A DNA stretch of 64,000 nt from Chloroflexus aurantiacus J-10-fl (GTDB lineage Bacteria; Chloroflexota; Chloroflexia; Chloroflexales; Chloroflexaceae). Each line of letters begins with the position of its first letter. The stretch's first letter is position 1. Under the pieces are notes generated by a model. The model did not search any database. It saw nothing but the letters and a program-made list of their open reading frames with translations, and was not told where the DNA came from. The stretch covers positions 2,914,001-2,978,000 of the forward strand of contig NC_010175.1 of NCBI RefSeq assembly GCF_000018865.1, read 5' to 3'. Of this stretch, positions 1 through 9,759 are shown piece by piece. Position numbers and translations under genes: made by a program.

Positions 1-815
1 TGATCGGGATTCGGGTTGTTGAGGCGACCGGCCGTATCTCGAAAGCCGGCGGGATGGTGGTCAAGAATGTCAGTGGCTTCGATATGATGAAGCTCTACCT
101 CGGCAGCTTTGGGACGCTGGCAATTATCGCTTCCGCGAACTTCAAGCTGATCCCCCAACCGCGAGCGTCTGCCAGTATTCTATGCCGTGCCACAAGCCCC
201 GAACCATTGTGGAAAGTGGTCAATGCCATCGCTGCCAGTCAACTGACGCCGGTGGCGGTTGAATATCTTGAGGGAGTTGAACTGACCGGTGCGACGTTCG
301 CGCTGGCCGTGCGCAGCGAGGGTTTACCGGCAGCAGTTGAACGCCACCTGCGCGATGTAACCTCGTTCGCAACCCAGGCTGGGGTTCGGGCTGAAGTGCT
401 ACGCGATGAGGCGCATAGCAGTCTCTGGACGGCGATCAACGATCTGCCGCAGACGGCAACGGTTGCGGCAGATGAGCTGGTTGTCCGCGTTACCTGTTTA
501 CCCGCTACGATGCCGGGGGTTCTGGCTACGGTGCGCATGGCGGCACAGCGCCTGAATGTGCCGCTACAGGGATCAGTCAGGGCTTTGAATGGGGTTGCCT
601 ATCTACGGGTACGCGGTGCTGTCGATCAGTTGCGCGAGTGGCATGCTGCCATCCTTCAAGCTGCCCCGCAGACAACAATCATGGCAGCGCCGGCAGCCCT
701 CGTGGTTGAGGCGCCGGTGTTCGGCGCACAGCTCCCGAATCTTGATCTGATGCAGCGGATCAAGCAGGAATTCGATCCCGAACATCTCTTGAATCCCGGT
801 CGTTTTGTGGTCTGA
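1..815 (+). CDS. GlcE-like FAD-binding oxidase subunit, 5'-truncated by window edge
   Basis: The reading frame is open from the first bases of the window, so only the C-terminal part (about 270 residues) is present. The visible part holds the end of an FAD-binding domain of the FAD-linked oxidase (PCMH) family, with the signature VVKNVSGFD followed by KLYLGSFGTLAII, and ends in the typical LLNPGRF tail. It closely resembles the second half of the next protein (compare EGLPAAVERHLRD here with EGHPAAVERHMRE there), so it is a GlcE-type subunit of a glycolate/2-hydroxyacid oxidase and probably a paralogue of the fused copy. Its stop overlaps the next start (TGATG at 813-817), which implies translational coupling in one operon. 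Family assignment is confident; the exact substrate is inferred from the neighbours. Confidence 0.85.
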   Translation, partial: IGIRVVEATGRISKAGGMVVKNVSGFDMMKLYLGSFGTLAIIASANFKLIPQPRASASILCRATSPEPLWKVVNAIAASQLTPVAVEYLEGVELTGATFALAVRSEGLPAAVERHLRDVTSFATQAGVRAEVLRDEAHSSLWTAINDLPQTATVAADELVVRVTCLPATMPGVLATVRMAAQRLNVPLQGSVRALNGVAYLRVRGAVDQLREWHAAILQAAPQTTIMAAPAALVVEAPVFGAQLPNLDLMQRIKQEFDPEHLLNPGRFVV

Positions 816-3478
816 TGGCCCTGCAGGCAAAGGAGCAGTATACCGTGACCCCGGTTGTCGTGCCGGATAAACTTGTTGCCGAGTTGCGAGCTATCCTTGG
901 CGCTGATGCGGTAGTGACTGCGCCAGAGGCATTGCTGACCTACGACTCCGACGGCAGCATGATTGTCTCCCATCCGCCACAGCTTGTGGTGCTACCGAAA
1001 GATGCTGGCCAGGTCGCAACTGCTGTGCGTCTGGCCGTCCGCGAAGGGTTGGCCGTGGTAGCACGTGGTGCCGGTACGGGTATTGCAGGTGGGGCTGTGC
1101 CTCTCTGTGGTGGCCTGCTGATCAGTACCGCTCGCATGACCGACATCACGACCGTTGATGTTCGTTCGCGGCTGGCCGTCGTTCAACCCGGTGTGGTAAA
1201 CGCCGACTTGAATGCCCATCTTGCCCCCCTTGGCTATCAGTTTGCCCCCGATCCCTCATCGCAGCGTGCCAGTACGATTGGCGGCAATATCGCCACCAAC
1301 GCCGGTGGCCCACATTGTCTGAAGTATGGGGTAACCAGCAATCACGTACTCGCCGTTGAGGTGGTTGATCATACCGGTCAGCGTTACTGGACGGGTGATG
1401 GGGTGATCGATCCGGTCGGGTATGACTTGACCGGTCTGCTTGTCGGAAGTGAAGGAACGCTGGGGGTTGTCACGGCGGCGATTGTGCGGCTAACGCCACT
1501 CCCTGAAGCGGTGCGCGTCGTGCTGGCTCTCTTCCCAACAGTTGTTGCTGCGGCGGCAGCAGTGAGCGCCGTGATTGCCTCTGGTTCATTACCCACTTCG
1601 CTCGAAGTCATGGATCACAATGCAATTCGGGCAGTGAACAGTGCGTATAGCCTGGGGTTACCTGAAACGACCGGTACAACCGCCCTGATTATTGAGGTCG
1701 ATGGCGTTCAAGATGGCCTCGATGACCAACTGGATCAGATTATTGCCATCTGTCGCGATCACGGCGCTTTCGACCTCCGTCCGGCTCGTGATCCGGCGAC
1801 GCAGGCCAGGGTCTGGATGGCGCGCAAATCGGTGGCCGGGGCAATTGGTCGACTGGCGCCAGCCTACTATCTGGTTGATACCGTCGTACCGCGTACCAGA
1901 TTACCGCTGATGATGGAGCACGTTGAACGTTTACGGGCCGAATACGGTATGGAAGTATGCAACGTCTTCCACGCCGGCGATGGTAATTTGCACCCACTGG
2001 TGCTGTACGATCCTCGTGATCCTGATCAGCGTCAGCGCGCACACGCAATTGCTGCCGGAGTCCTCGAGTTGAGTATTGAGCACGGTGGTGTGGTCAGCGG
2101 TGAGCATGGGATCGGCCTGGAAAAGTGTGAATACCTGCCCCGTTTCTTCTCGCCGGCTGAATTGCAATTGCACGCCACGATTCATCAGGTCTTTAACCCG
2201 ACCGGTTGCTTCAACCCGGCTAAAATCTTTCCATCCGATACGCCACCGGCTGATCTGGCCGCGGCTCGGGCGATGCGGCTGCAACAGCGCGACCCGGCGA
2301 GTGTGACGTCAGCGCCTGCCCCTGGGTCATGCGTGGCACCAGCAACACCAGATGCTGCTGCCGAATTGCTGCGGGTCTGCCATCACGCCGGCCTTCCCGT
2401 TGTGCCAACCGGTGGTTGCACCGCACGATCACCCACCGCCGTGACCGTCTCGACGCAGCACTGGCGTGGTGCGCTCGTCTACGAACCGGACGACCTGACC
2501 ATCAAAGTTGCTGCCGGTACCACGCTGGCCGAATTGCAGAGCTTACTTGCGCCACATCGTCAGATGATTCCCCTCGATGTGGCCGATGCCCAGCGGAGCT
2601 TAGGCAGTCTGGTCGCCACCGCTGTTGATGGGCCACGACGCCTGGGCTATGGCTCGTTCCGTGATTGGGTGTTGGCCCTCGATGTGATTGAACCGGACGG
2701 CATACCGGTACGTCTCGGCGCGCAGGTGGTCAAGAACGTGACCGGCTATGATCTGGTGAAGCTCTACGTTGGCAGTGCCGGGACGCTTGGTCTCATCACA
2801 GCAGTAGCGCTGAAGGTCTTTCCGCAGCCACCGGCGAGCGCAACCCTGCTTGCCCATCTGTCCACGCCAACCGCTGCCTGGACATTGATCGACCATCTGG
2901 CGGCCAGTCGTCTCTTGCCGACAGCCGTTGAATATCTGGCCGATACGCAGGCTATTGTGGTTGCAATGCGTGCCGAGGGTCATCCGGCAGCAGTTGAACG
3001 TCACATGCGCGAAGCCACCGCGCTGGCTCACCGGCACGATGTGTCTGTGACTGTACTACGAGATGTTGAGGAGACAACGTTCTGGCAACAGACAGTCGCT
3101 CGCTATGCGCCAATCGCCAACGGTGTCTTGCTACGAGTGGGGGTCTGGCCGGCCCAATGTGCAACTGCGATCCAGACTATCGAGCAGTGTGCAGCCCGAC
3201 ATCAGGTGGCGATTGAGATAACAGCGCATGCGTTGTCCGGCATCATCTACATCCAAACGATTGGCGATTTCACCGCAATCGCTGCCTTTCACGCCGACCT
3301 GGTCGCTGCCTTTCCACACACGCGCATACTGGCGGCGCCACCGATGTTCGTTCCTCAGGCTTCTGTATGGGGGCAGCCACCAGTAGCCCTCAGCCGCATG
3401 CAGGCGCTCAAGGTAGCGATTGATCCGCACAACCACATGAATCCAGCGGCATTCTGGTTTAGCGATACTCGTGTATAA
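815..3478 (+). CDS. GlcD-GlcE fusion, FAD-linked glycolate oxidase subunit
   Basis: This 887-residue protein joins two FAD-linked oxidase modules. Residues 1 to about 475 are GlcD-like: an FAD-binding domain (RGAGTGIAGGAVP, then TIGGNIATNAGGPHCLKYG) and a C-terminal FAD-oxidase domain with VFHAGDGNLHP and GEHGIG, ending CFNPAKIFP. Residues about 490-887 are GlcE-like (VVKNVTGYDLVKLYVGSAG; end HNHMNPAAF). In Escherichia coli GlcD and GlcE are separate subunits of glycolate oxidase. The enzyme would oxidise glycolate to glyoxylate and pass electrons through FAD and the FeS subunit GlcF to quinone; in Chloroflexus, glyoxylate links to the 3-hydroxypropionate bicycle. ATG at 815 overlaps the preceding stop. 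D-lactate dehydrogenase is an alternative function. Confidence 0.85.
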   Translation: MALQAKEQYTVTPVVVPDKLVAELRAILGADAVVTAPEALLTYDSDGSMIVSHPPQLVVLPKDAGQVATAVRLAVREGLAVVARGAGTGIAGGAVPLCGGLLISTARMTDITTVDVRSRLAVVQPGVVNADLNAHLAPLGYQFAPDPSSQRASTIGGNIATNAGGPHCLKYGVTSNHVLAVEVVDHTGQRYWTGDGVIDPVGYDLTGLLVGSEGTLGVVTAAIVRLTPLPEAVRVVLALFPTVVAAAAAVSAVIASGSLPTSLEVMDHNAIRAVNSAYSLGLPETTGTTALIIEVDGVQDGLDDQLDQIIAICRDHGAFDLRPARDPATQARVWMARKSVAGAIGRLAPAYYLVDTVVPRTRLPLMMEHVERLRAEYGMEVCNVFHAGDGNLHPLVLYDPRDPDQRQRAHAIAAGVLELSIEHGGVVSGEHGIGLEKCEYLPRFFSPAELQLHATIHQVFNPTGCFNPAKIFPSDTPPADLAAARAMRLQQRDPASVTSAPAPGSCVAPATPDAAAELLRVCHHAGLPVVPTGGCTARSPTAVTVSTQHWRGALVYEPDDLTIKVAAGTTLAELQSLLAPHRQMIPLDVADAQRSLGSLVATAVDGPRRLGYGSFRDWVLALDVIEPDGIPVRLGAQVVKNVTGYDLVKLYVGSAGTLGLITAVALKVFPQPPASATLLAHLSTPTAAWTLIDHLAASRLLPTAVEYLADTQAIVVAMRAEGHPAAVERHMREATALAHRHDVSVTVLRDVEETTFWQQTVARYAPIANGVLLRVGVWPAQCATAIQTIEQCAARHQVAIEITAHALSGIIYIQTIGDFTAIAAFHADLVAAFPHTRILAAPPMFVPQASVWGQPPVALSRMQALKVAIDPHNHMNPAAFWFSDTRV

Positions 3479-3497
3479 GCCAAGAGGAGAATCACCT

Positions 3498-4898
3498 GTG
3501 ACTGTTACCCAATCTTCGCCATCATCGGTGCAGCCGACAGTTCCACTCATCGGCTTTAGCGCCAAAGATAAACCCAGTTCCGACATCATTAATACCTGCG
3601 TCCACTGCGGTTTGTGTCTATCGTCGTGTCCTACGTACCGCGAAACCGGGCTGGAAATGGCTTCGCCACGTGGTCGTATTTACCTGATGAAAGCTGTTGA
3701 TGAAGGGCGCATCAGCCTCGCCAGTGAAGTGTTTCAAGAGCAGATGAGCCTCTGTCTGAATTGCCGGGCGTGCGAGGCAGTCTGCCCGTCGGGGGTGCAG
3801 TACGGCGCGATTCTCGAGGCCAGCCGGGCGCAGATCGAGCAGGCGCGAGCCGGCAAAGCCGGGCCGCCGGCCACACCCGGTGCACCTGAACCGAAATTGC
3901 CGCCGCGGCCACTCTGGCAGCGTGCCTTGCGCGGTGCCGTCTTCGGGTTACTGTTCAAGCGCATGGAGCTGTTTCGCCTCTTCTCAACCACGATGCGTCT
4001 CTACCAGCGCAGTGGCATTCAATGGTTGGCCCGCAAGAGTGGTCTCCTCAAGCTACTTGGTCTGGCCGATACCGAAGCAATGCTGCCCCCGATCAGTTCG
4101 CATTACAGCGTACCGAAGGGTCAGATTTTTCCCGCCGAGGGCGAACGTCGCTACAGCGTGGCCCTGCTTACCGGCTGCATTATGAGCACCGCCTTTGCCC
4201 ACGTGCACGAAGCGACGATTCGAGTATTGCGCAAGAATGGTTGTGAAGTCATTCTGCCACCCGATCAGGGATGCTGCGGTGCGTTGCATACGCACGGTGG
4301 TGATCTCGATGGTGGACGCGAGCTGGCCCGGCGCAATATTGCCGCGTTTGAAGGGCTGGGCGTCGATGCGATTATCGTCAACGCTGCCGGTTGTGGTAGC
4401 ACCCTCAAAGAATATGGGCATCTCTTGCACGACGATCCAGCATGGCGTGAACGTGCTGAACGGTTTAGCGCCAAAGTAAAGGACGTTCACGAATTTCTCG
4501 CCGGTATCGACTTCAATCGCAGCGCCTTGGGTCGACTCAACCTCACCGTCACCTACCAGGAGCCGTGCCACCTGGTGCATGCCCAACGAATCAGTGCGCA
4601 GCCACGAGTGTTGCTCACGGCAATCCCCGGTTTGACCTTGAAAGAGATGCCGGAGTCGTCATTGTGTTGTGGCAGTGCCGGTATCTACAATGTCACCCAG
4701 CCCGAAATGGCAATGAGCCTGGGTGCGCGCAAAATCGACAACGCGCTCACGACCGGTGCCGAGATTATTGCCACCGCCAATCCCGGTTGTGCTCTCCAAC
4801 TGGCCGGTGAACTGCGCCGTCGGGGTAAAGATGTTCAGGTGCGATATATTATCGAATTGCTTGATGAGTCGTATCGAGTCTTTGCAGCCTCGGCCTGA
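3498..4898 (+). CDS. glcF: GlcF-like iron-sulphur subunit of glycolate oxidase
   Basis: The 466-residue protein has two ferredoxin-type [4Fe-4S] motifs near the N-terminus (CVHCGLCLSSCP and CLNCRACEAVCP) and two cysteine-rich CCG domains (around GCCGALHTHGG and CCGSAGIYN), the architecture of GlcF, LldE/LutA and heterodisulphide-reductase-like electron-transfer subunits. It would carry electrons from the flavin subunits to the quinone pool at the membrane. I chose GTG at 3498 because the purine-rich AAGAGGAG at about 3482-3489 sits at good spacing before it. A frame-compatible GTG at 3471 would overlap the upstream gene but would place that site inside the gene. The residue stretch about 140-170 is rich in basic and hydrophobic residues and may contact the membrane. 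Confidence 0.88.
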   Translation: MTVTQSSPSSVQPTVPLIGFSAKDKPSSDIINTCVHCGLCLSSCPTYRETGLEMASPRGRIYLMKAVDEGRISLASEVFQEQMSLCLNCRACEAVCPSGVQYGAILEASRAQIEQARAGKAGPPATPGAPEPKLPPRPLWQRALRGAVFGLLFKRMELFRLFSTTMRLYQRSGIQWLARKSGLLKLLGLADTEAMLPPISSHYSVPKGQIFPAEGERRYSVALLTGCIMSTAFAHVHEATIRVLRKNGCEVILPPDQGCCGALHTHGGDLDGGRELARRNIAAFEGLGVDAIIVNAAGCGSTLKEYGHLLHDDPAWRERAERFSAKVKDVHEFLAGIDFNRSALGRLNLTVTYQEPCHLVHAQRISAQPRVLLTAIPGLTLKEMPESSLCCGSAGIYNVTQPEMAMSLGARKIDNALTTGAEIIATANPGCALQLAGELRRRGKDVQVRYIIELLDESYRVFAASA

Positions 4899-4920
4899 CA
4901 ACAGCTATCAGTGATTTCTC

Positions 4921-4970
4921 ACAACCCTGTGCAGTCATTGCAATGATAGATGACCTGCACAGGGCTTGTT
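4921..4970 (+). terminator. Hairpin terminator after the glycolate oxidase operon
   Basis: An inverted repeat CCCTGTGCAG (4925-4934) / CTGCACAGGG (4955-4964) encloses a 20-nt loop that itself contains the small palindrome TCATTGCAATGA, and is followed by CTTGTT. It starts 23 bp after the glcF stop. The T-run is short, so termination may be only partial. Confidence 0.55.
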
Positions 4971-5175
4971 CATGTTGCGCATTTTCCGCAAAGTATGCTA
5001 CTATAATTGCACTAACAGGCACAAAGATCGCGCCGCAGCCGGCTACGATGCCGGCATTTCATTGGCTACGACTATCGTCAGTTCTGTAGCAACTATCTGG
5101 GTTAGAAAGCATTGAGATTTCCACTATTCCTGGTAGATACCAAACCTGGATGCAAAAGGTATGAAGCCTACAGCA

Positions 5176-5201
5176 TTGACAGCGTAGCTTTCTGTTATAA
5201 T
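5176..5201 (+). promoter_or_regulatory. Candidate promoter for the ACIII/oxidase operon
   Basis: TTGACA (5176-5181) and TATAAT (5196-5201) both match the sigma-70 consensus, but the spacer is only 14 nt, shorter than usual. A second isolated TATAAT lies at 5002-5007 without a well-spaced -35 box. The 382-bp gap 4899-5280 holds no convincing gene; it contains the terminator and these promoter-like boxes. The first gene starts at 5281. Confidence 0.35.
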
Positions 5202-5280
5202 CGAAAACGGTTGAATGTGCCTGAATTCACAAGTTTGAGGGCGGAATTGGACCCGCTACGTATCTAGTCTGGCCACGCAA

Positions 5281-8200
5281 ATGAGTGAGATGAACCTTCA
5301 CCCTGCCGCGCCCGAGATCGAGGCCGTTCGCGCCCAACTACAGCAGGCGCGTGGCAAACAGTTCTGGCGTTCACTCGATCAACTGGTCGATACGCCGGCA
5401 TTTCGAGAGCTGGTTGCTCGTGAATTTCCGCAAGGAGCGAGTGAACTGGCTGATCCGGTTTCTCGTCGGACATTCCTCAAGTTGATGGGAGCGTCGCTGG
5501 CGCTTGCCGGACTCTCTGGCTGTACCTTTGCGATCAAACAGCCGCAAGAGCAGGTTGCGCCCTTTGCTCGTGCACCGCGTGATCAAATTCCCGGCATTCC
5601 AAATTACTACGCGACCGCTGTGATGCTCGACGGGTTTGCCCTTGGTGTGACGGTCAAGAGCCACGAGGGGCGTCCAACCAAGATCGAAGGCAACCCAATG
5701 CATCCGGCCAGCCTTGGTGCAACCGATGCGTTTGCGCAGGCCGAGTTGCTGGCATTGTACGATCCTGACCGGCCTGAGACGGTGCGCCGTAGTGGTCTGC
5801 TCAGTACCTGGGAGACGTTCGTTGGTGCGATTACCGAGACCTTGCAGGTGCAGCGTGCGTTGCAGGGACAGGGTCTGCGGCTATTGACCCCGACGGTCAC
5901 TTCGCCGACGCTCCGCGCCCAGATCAACGAGCTGCTGACCAATTTCCCGGCGGCGCGCTGGATTCAGTACGATCCGATTGGCCGCAGCAATACCTATGCC
6001 GGTACCAGGCTGGCGTTTGGGTCGCCGTATGAGCCGCGCTACAACTTTGCCGAGGCCGATGTGGTGCTGGCGCTAGACGCCGATTTTGTCAGCGAAGGTC
6101 CTGGTCGTGTGCGCTACGCTCGCGATCTGATGCAACGACGGCGGGTGCGTAAAGAGACCGCTGCGATGAGTCGGTTGTACGTCGCTGAACCGGTCTTCTC
6201 GCCAACCGGTGCGATTGCCGATCACCGCCTGGCAGTATCTGCCGGTATGGTTGGTCAACTGGCAGCCGCTATCGCGACGCAGTTGGGTGTAACCGCAGTG
6301 GTGCCGGCGACCGGTTTGAACGAAGCTCAGCAGCAGTGGGTTGCTGCTGTGGTGGACGATCTGCGCCGGGCCGGCAATCGGGCGGTGGTGGTGGTTGGTG
6401 AAGCGCAGCCACCAGTTGTGCACGCGATTGCCCACGCCATCAATCTTCAGCTCGGTGCCGTTGGGACGACGGTGGAGTACACCGAGCCGGTAGCCCAGCC
6501 GGGTGATCCGCAGGACCTGGTAACTCTGGTCAACGATCTGCGCGCCGGGAGCGTCGAGTTGCTGGTGATTATTGATAGCAACCCTGCCTTCACCGCGCCG
6601 GCAGACCTGGGTTTTGCTGAGGCAATGCGCCAGGCTAAACAGGTCGTGGTACTGAATCCCTACGAAGATGAGACAGCAGTGCTGGCGACCTGGTTTATTC
6701 CGCTGACCCATCCCCTCGAGTCGTGGTCGGATGCCCGTGCCTACGATGGGACAGCGAGCATCGTTCAGCCGCTGATCCGGCCATTGTACAGTTCGCGCTC
6801 GGCACACGAGCTGCTGGCAGTGTTGAATGGTAATATCGGTGCGACCGATTACGATATTGTGCGGTCTTACTGGCAGCAACAGACCGGCCTTGAAGATGCG
6901 GCTTTCGACGATTTCTTCAAGCGTGCTTTGAGCACAGGTGTGATCGAAGGCTCTCGCTTTGCCCCTGTGCAGGTTGCGCTGGTGAATGGTCTGCGTCTGG
7001 AAGCACCGGCACCTTCAGCAGGGCTTGAGCTGATCTTCCGCCCCGATCCGGCAATTTGGGATGGTCGCTTCGCCAACAATGGCTGGCTGCAAGAGTTGCC
7101 ACGTCCAATGACGAAGCTGACCTGGGATAATGCAGCGCTCGTCAGTCCACGAACTGCGATTCGTTTGCTCAATCTACCCTTCGATCCGGCCAGTCTGGCT
7201 GCGCCGGGGCGGGCGCGTGAGCAGGCGCTGGAACGCCTGGCCGGTGAAAATGGTCGCATGATCGATGTGACAACACCGGTTGGTACGCTGCGACTCCCGA
7301 TCTGGATTGTGCCGGGCCATGCCGATGACACGATCACGGTAACCCTTGGGTATGGCCGTGAGCATGGTGGTCAGGTGGCTGCCGGTGCCGGCTTCAATAC
7401 CTATCGTCTACGGGCCAGCGCAACCCCGTGGTTGATCAGTGGTGTAAGCATAACAGCGACCAATGAACGCTACCTGCTGGTCAGCACCCAGGATCACTGG
7501 ACGCTCGAAGGGCGCGATGTGGTACGTGCCGGTGAATTTGCCCGCTTTAAGGAAGACCCGAAATATATTGCCAAAGAGGTCTACACCGAAAAGTACGGTT
7601 CACCTGAGCAGAAGCCACAGTATCAGTCATTGATGCCTGGGTCTCTCCCTGGCTACGACTACAGCGTTGGTAATCAGTGGGGCATGGTCATCGACCTGTC
7701 GGCGTGTATCGGCTGCAATGCCTGCGTGATTGCCTGTCAGGCCGAAAACAACATCCCGATTGTCGGTAAGGACCAGGTCTCGCGCGGTCGTGAAATGCAC
7801 TGGATCAGGATTGATCGCTACTACGCTGGCGAAGACCTCGACAATCCAGAAGCCTACTTGATGCCGATGACCTGTGCGCACTGCGAGCAGGCTCCCTGTG
7901 AGCTGGTCTGCCCAGTTGCAGCGACAGTGCACGATGCCGAGGGCATCAACAACATGGTCTACAACCGCTGTGTCGGTACGAAGTACTGCTCGAACAACTG
8001 CCCCTTCAAGGTGCGTCGGTTCAACTTCTTGCAGTACAGCGATCTGACCAGTGAAAGCCTGAAGCTGATGCGCAATCCCGACGTGACTGTCCGTAATCGG
8101 GGTGTGATGGAGAAGTGCAGTTACTGTGTGCAGCGGATCAGTGCAGCGCGCATCAGGGCGAAGGTCGAAGGTAATCGGCCAATCCGTGATGGCGAGGTTG

Positions 8201-8403
8201 TCACCGCCTGCCAGCAGGTCTGCCCAACCCAGGCGATTGTTTTCGGTAACATCAACGATCCGAATAGTCAGGTGGCTCAGATCAAGCAGCAGCCACACAA
8301 CTATACCGTCTTCGATGAGCTGAATCTCAAGCCACGCACGAGCTATCTGGCACGGGTACGTAATCCCAGCGAAGCACTCGATGGTGGGAGTCATGCAGGG
8401 TAG
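5281..8403 (+). CDS. actB: Alternative complex III subunit ActB (molybdopterin-like + FeS fusion)
   Basis: The 1040-residue protein fuses a catalytically silent molybdopterin-oxidoreductase-like region (about 85-760) to a ferredoxin-like iron-sulphur region (about 790-1020). A twin-arginine motif SRRTFLK at residues 61-67 is followed by a hydrophobic stretch and LSGC at 78-81, so export by Tat and possible lipid attachment are likely. Four cysteine groups are visible: CIGCNACVIAC (about 810), CAHCEQAPCELVC (about 865), CVGTKYCSNNC (about 898) and CSYC with CQQVCP (about 946-982), enough for several FeS clusters. ActB is the large peripheral subunit of alternative complex III, a quinol:electron-acceptor oxidoreductase replacing cytochrome bc1. 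Here it heads an operon that ends in a caa3 oxidase, which points to the respiratory form. Confidence 0.93.
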   Translation: MSEMNLHPAAPEIEAVRAQLQQARGKQFWRSLDQLVDTPAFRELVAREFPQGASELADPVSRRTFLKLMGASLALAGLSGCTFAIKQPQEQVAPFARAPRDQIPGIPNYYATAVMLDGFALGVTVKSHEGRPTKIEGNPMHPASLGATDAFAQAELLALYDPDRPETVRRSGLLSTWETFVGAITETLQVQRALQGQGLRLLTPTVTSPTLRAQINELLTNFPAARWIQYDPIGRSNTYAGTRLAFGSPYEPRYNFAEADVVLALDADFVSEGPGRVRYARDLMQRRRVRKETAAMSRLYVAEPVFSPTGAIADHRLAVSAGMVGQLAAAIATQLGVTAVVPATGLNEAQQQWVAAVVDDLRRAGNRAVVVVGEAQPPVVHAIAHAINLQLGAVGTTVEYTEPVAQPGDPQDLVTLVNDLRAGSVELLVIIDSNPAFTAPADLGFAEAMRQAKQVVVLNPYEDETAVLATWFIPLTHPLESWSDARAYDGTASIVQPLIRPLYSSRSAHELLAVLNGNIGATDYDIVRSYWQQQTGLEDAAFDDFFKRALSTGVIEGSRFAPVQVALVNGLRLEAPAPSAGLELIFRPDPAIWDGRFANNGWLQELPRPMTKLTWDNAALVSPRTAIRLLNLPFDPASLAAPGRAREQALERLAGENGRMIDVTTPVGTLRLPIWIVPGHADDTITVTLGYGREHGGQVAAGAGFNTYRLRASATPWLISGVSITATNERYLLVSTQDHWTLEGRDVVRAGEFARFKEDPKYIAKEVYTEKYGSPEQKPQYQSLMPGSLPGYDYSVGNQWGMVIDLSACIGCNACVIACQAENNIPIVGKDQVSRGREMHWIRIDRYYAGEDLDNPEAYLMPMTCAHCEQAPCELVCPVAATVHDAEGINNMVYNRCVGTKYCSNNCPFKVRRFNFLQYSDLTSESLKLMRNPDVTVRNRGVMEKCSYCVQRISAARIRAKVEGNRPIRDGEVVTACQQVCPTQAIVFGNINDPNSQVAQIKQQPHNYTVFDELNLKPRTSYLARVRNPSEALDGGSHAG

Positions 8404-8453
8404 CAGCACGCTGGCCAGTGTATCTGGCCAGCACTAGAAGCGAGCATTGGCGT

Positions 8454-9059
8454 ATGGTGTACTCTGTTCGTAAATCAATCCTGACCCGGCTGGTACGGCT
8501 GGCGTGGCTGCCACTCTGCTTTTTGTTGGTGGCGTGTCACGTTGATATGTATGACCAGCCCAAGTACAAGCCAAACGATGTCAGTACCTTCTTTCCTGAC
8601 GGCCGGGCGATGCAGCCGCCGCCGGCCAATACAGTACCGCTCAACAGTTATAATCCTGATTCGCCCCTGATGACCGGACGGATCGAAGGGCAACTGGCCG
8701 ATCAGTTGCCACCAGAGATCAGACTTGATGCTGCCCTGCTTGCGCATGGTCAATCACGCTACAATGCCTTCTGCGCTCCGTGCCATGGTCTGGTCGGTGA
8801 TGGTCAAGGGGTGATTGCCTATCGTGGACCAATGACAGTGCCGAGTCTGCATCAAGATCGATTGCGTACTGTGCAGATAGGCTATTTCTTCGACGTGATC
8901 ACCAACGGCGTCGGCAGAATGTACAGCTATGCTTCACGTATTCCACCCGAAGATCGTTGGGCTATTGCAGCTTACGTGCGTGCGCTGCAATTAAGCCAGA
9001 ATGCCGATGTTGCCCTGTTGACTGAGGCTGAGCTAGAGCAAGTAAGAGCCGGCCGCTAG
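8454..9059 (+). CDS. actE: Alternative complex III subunit ActE, mono-haem cytochrome c lipoprotein
   Basis: The 201-residue product begins with a basic N-terminus and hydrophobic helix ending LLVAC, a lipobox, so the mature protein should be a lipoprotein on the outer face of the membrane. A single haem c site CAPCHG is followed by a plausible methionine ligand (GPMTVPSL) and the VRAL ending typical of class I cytochromes c. ATG at 8454 is preferred over a GTG at 8418 because it puts the signal sequence at the very N-terminus. In alternative complex III ActE relays electrons out of the complex. It lies 50 bp after actB. Confidence 0.88.
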   Translation: MVYSVRKSILTRLVRLAWLPLCFLLVACHVDMYDQPKYKPNDVSTFFPDGRAMQPPPANTVPLNSYNPDSPLMTGRIEGQLADQLPPEIRLDAALLAHGQSRYNAFCAPCHGLVGDGQGVIAYRGPMTVPSLHQDRLRTVQIGYFFDVITNGVGRMYSYASRIPPEDRWAIAAYVRALQLSQNADVALLTEAELEQVRAGR

Positions 9060-9083
9060 GCTAGAGAGCGAGAGACGTGACGT

Positions 9084-9746
9084 ATGTCTGCTCAAATCTT
9101 TCCGCGTAATGCAAATGCGATCTTTTTGGCCAGTCTCTTCGGCCTGGTGCTGTTGGTGATCGGAATCATCGCGGCGATGGTCGGCTTCTACCTCTCTCCA
9201 TGGTATACTGATGTAGGAGTTGCCAAAGCCCAGCCGGTTCCCTTCAGCCACAAACACCACGTTAGCGAACTGAAGATCGATTGTCGCTACTGTCACGCAA
9301 CCGTCGAAAAGGCTGCCACGGCTGGTTTTCCAGCAACCGAAACCTGTATGTCGTGCCACTCGCAGGTCTGGACAACCAGTCCCTTGCTGCAGGTGGTGCG
9401 AGACAGTTATCAGACCGGCGAGCCAGTTGTTTGGAACCGCATCTACGACCTGCCCGATTTTGTCTACTTCAACCACTCGGTACACGTTGCCAAGGGTATT
9501 GGTTGTAGCTCGTGCCACGGCCGAATCGATCAACAACAGTTGGCCGCCAAAGCCCAACCGCTGTATATGGGCTGGTGTCTTGGGTGTCACCGGGCACCGG
9601 AAGACTACATTCGCCCCCGCGAAGAGGTCTTCAATATGGAGTGGGATGTGAATGCGCTGTCACTGGCCGAACGGCAACAACTGGTGATCGAGTATCAGAT
9701 TCCTACCGATGGCCGTCTCACCAACTGTTTCGTGTGCCATCGCTAG
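9084..9746 (+). CDS. actA: Alternative complex III subunit ActA, penta-haem cytochrome c
   Basis: The 220-residue protein has one N-terminal transmembrane helix (about 13-37) and five CxxCH haem c sites: CRYCH, CMSCH, CSSCH, CLGCH and CFVCH, the last only three residues from the C-terminus. A short N-terminal anchor plus five haems is the ActA pattern of alternative complex III, where the haems wire the FeS subunit ActB to the mono-haem subunit and the downstream acceptor. The order actB-actE-actA differs from the actABCDEFG order I recall for the complete ACIII operon, which supports this being a distinct, reduced operon. Confidence 0.9.
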   Translation: MSAQIFPRNANAIFLASLFGLVLLVIGIIAAMVGFYLSPWYTDVGVAKAQPVPFSHKHHVSELKIDCRYCHATVEKAATAGFPATETCMSCHSQVWTTSPLLQVVRDSYQTGEPVVWNRIYDLPDFVYFNHSVHVAKGIGCSSCHGRIDQQQLAAKAQPLYMGWCLGCHRAPEDYIRPREEVFNMEWDVNALSLAERQQLVIEYQIPTDGRLTNCFVCHR

Positions 9747-9759
9747 AGGAGATTGTCCT

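Noticed and set aside
5002-5007. TATAAT as promoter of the ACIII operon
   Set aside because: The nearest TTG-like box lies 21 bases upstream with poor match and the start codon is more than 270 bases away; kept only as a note.
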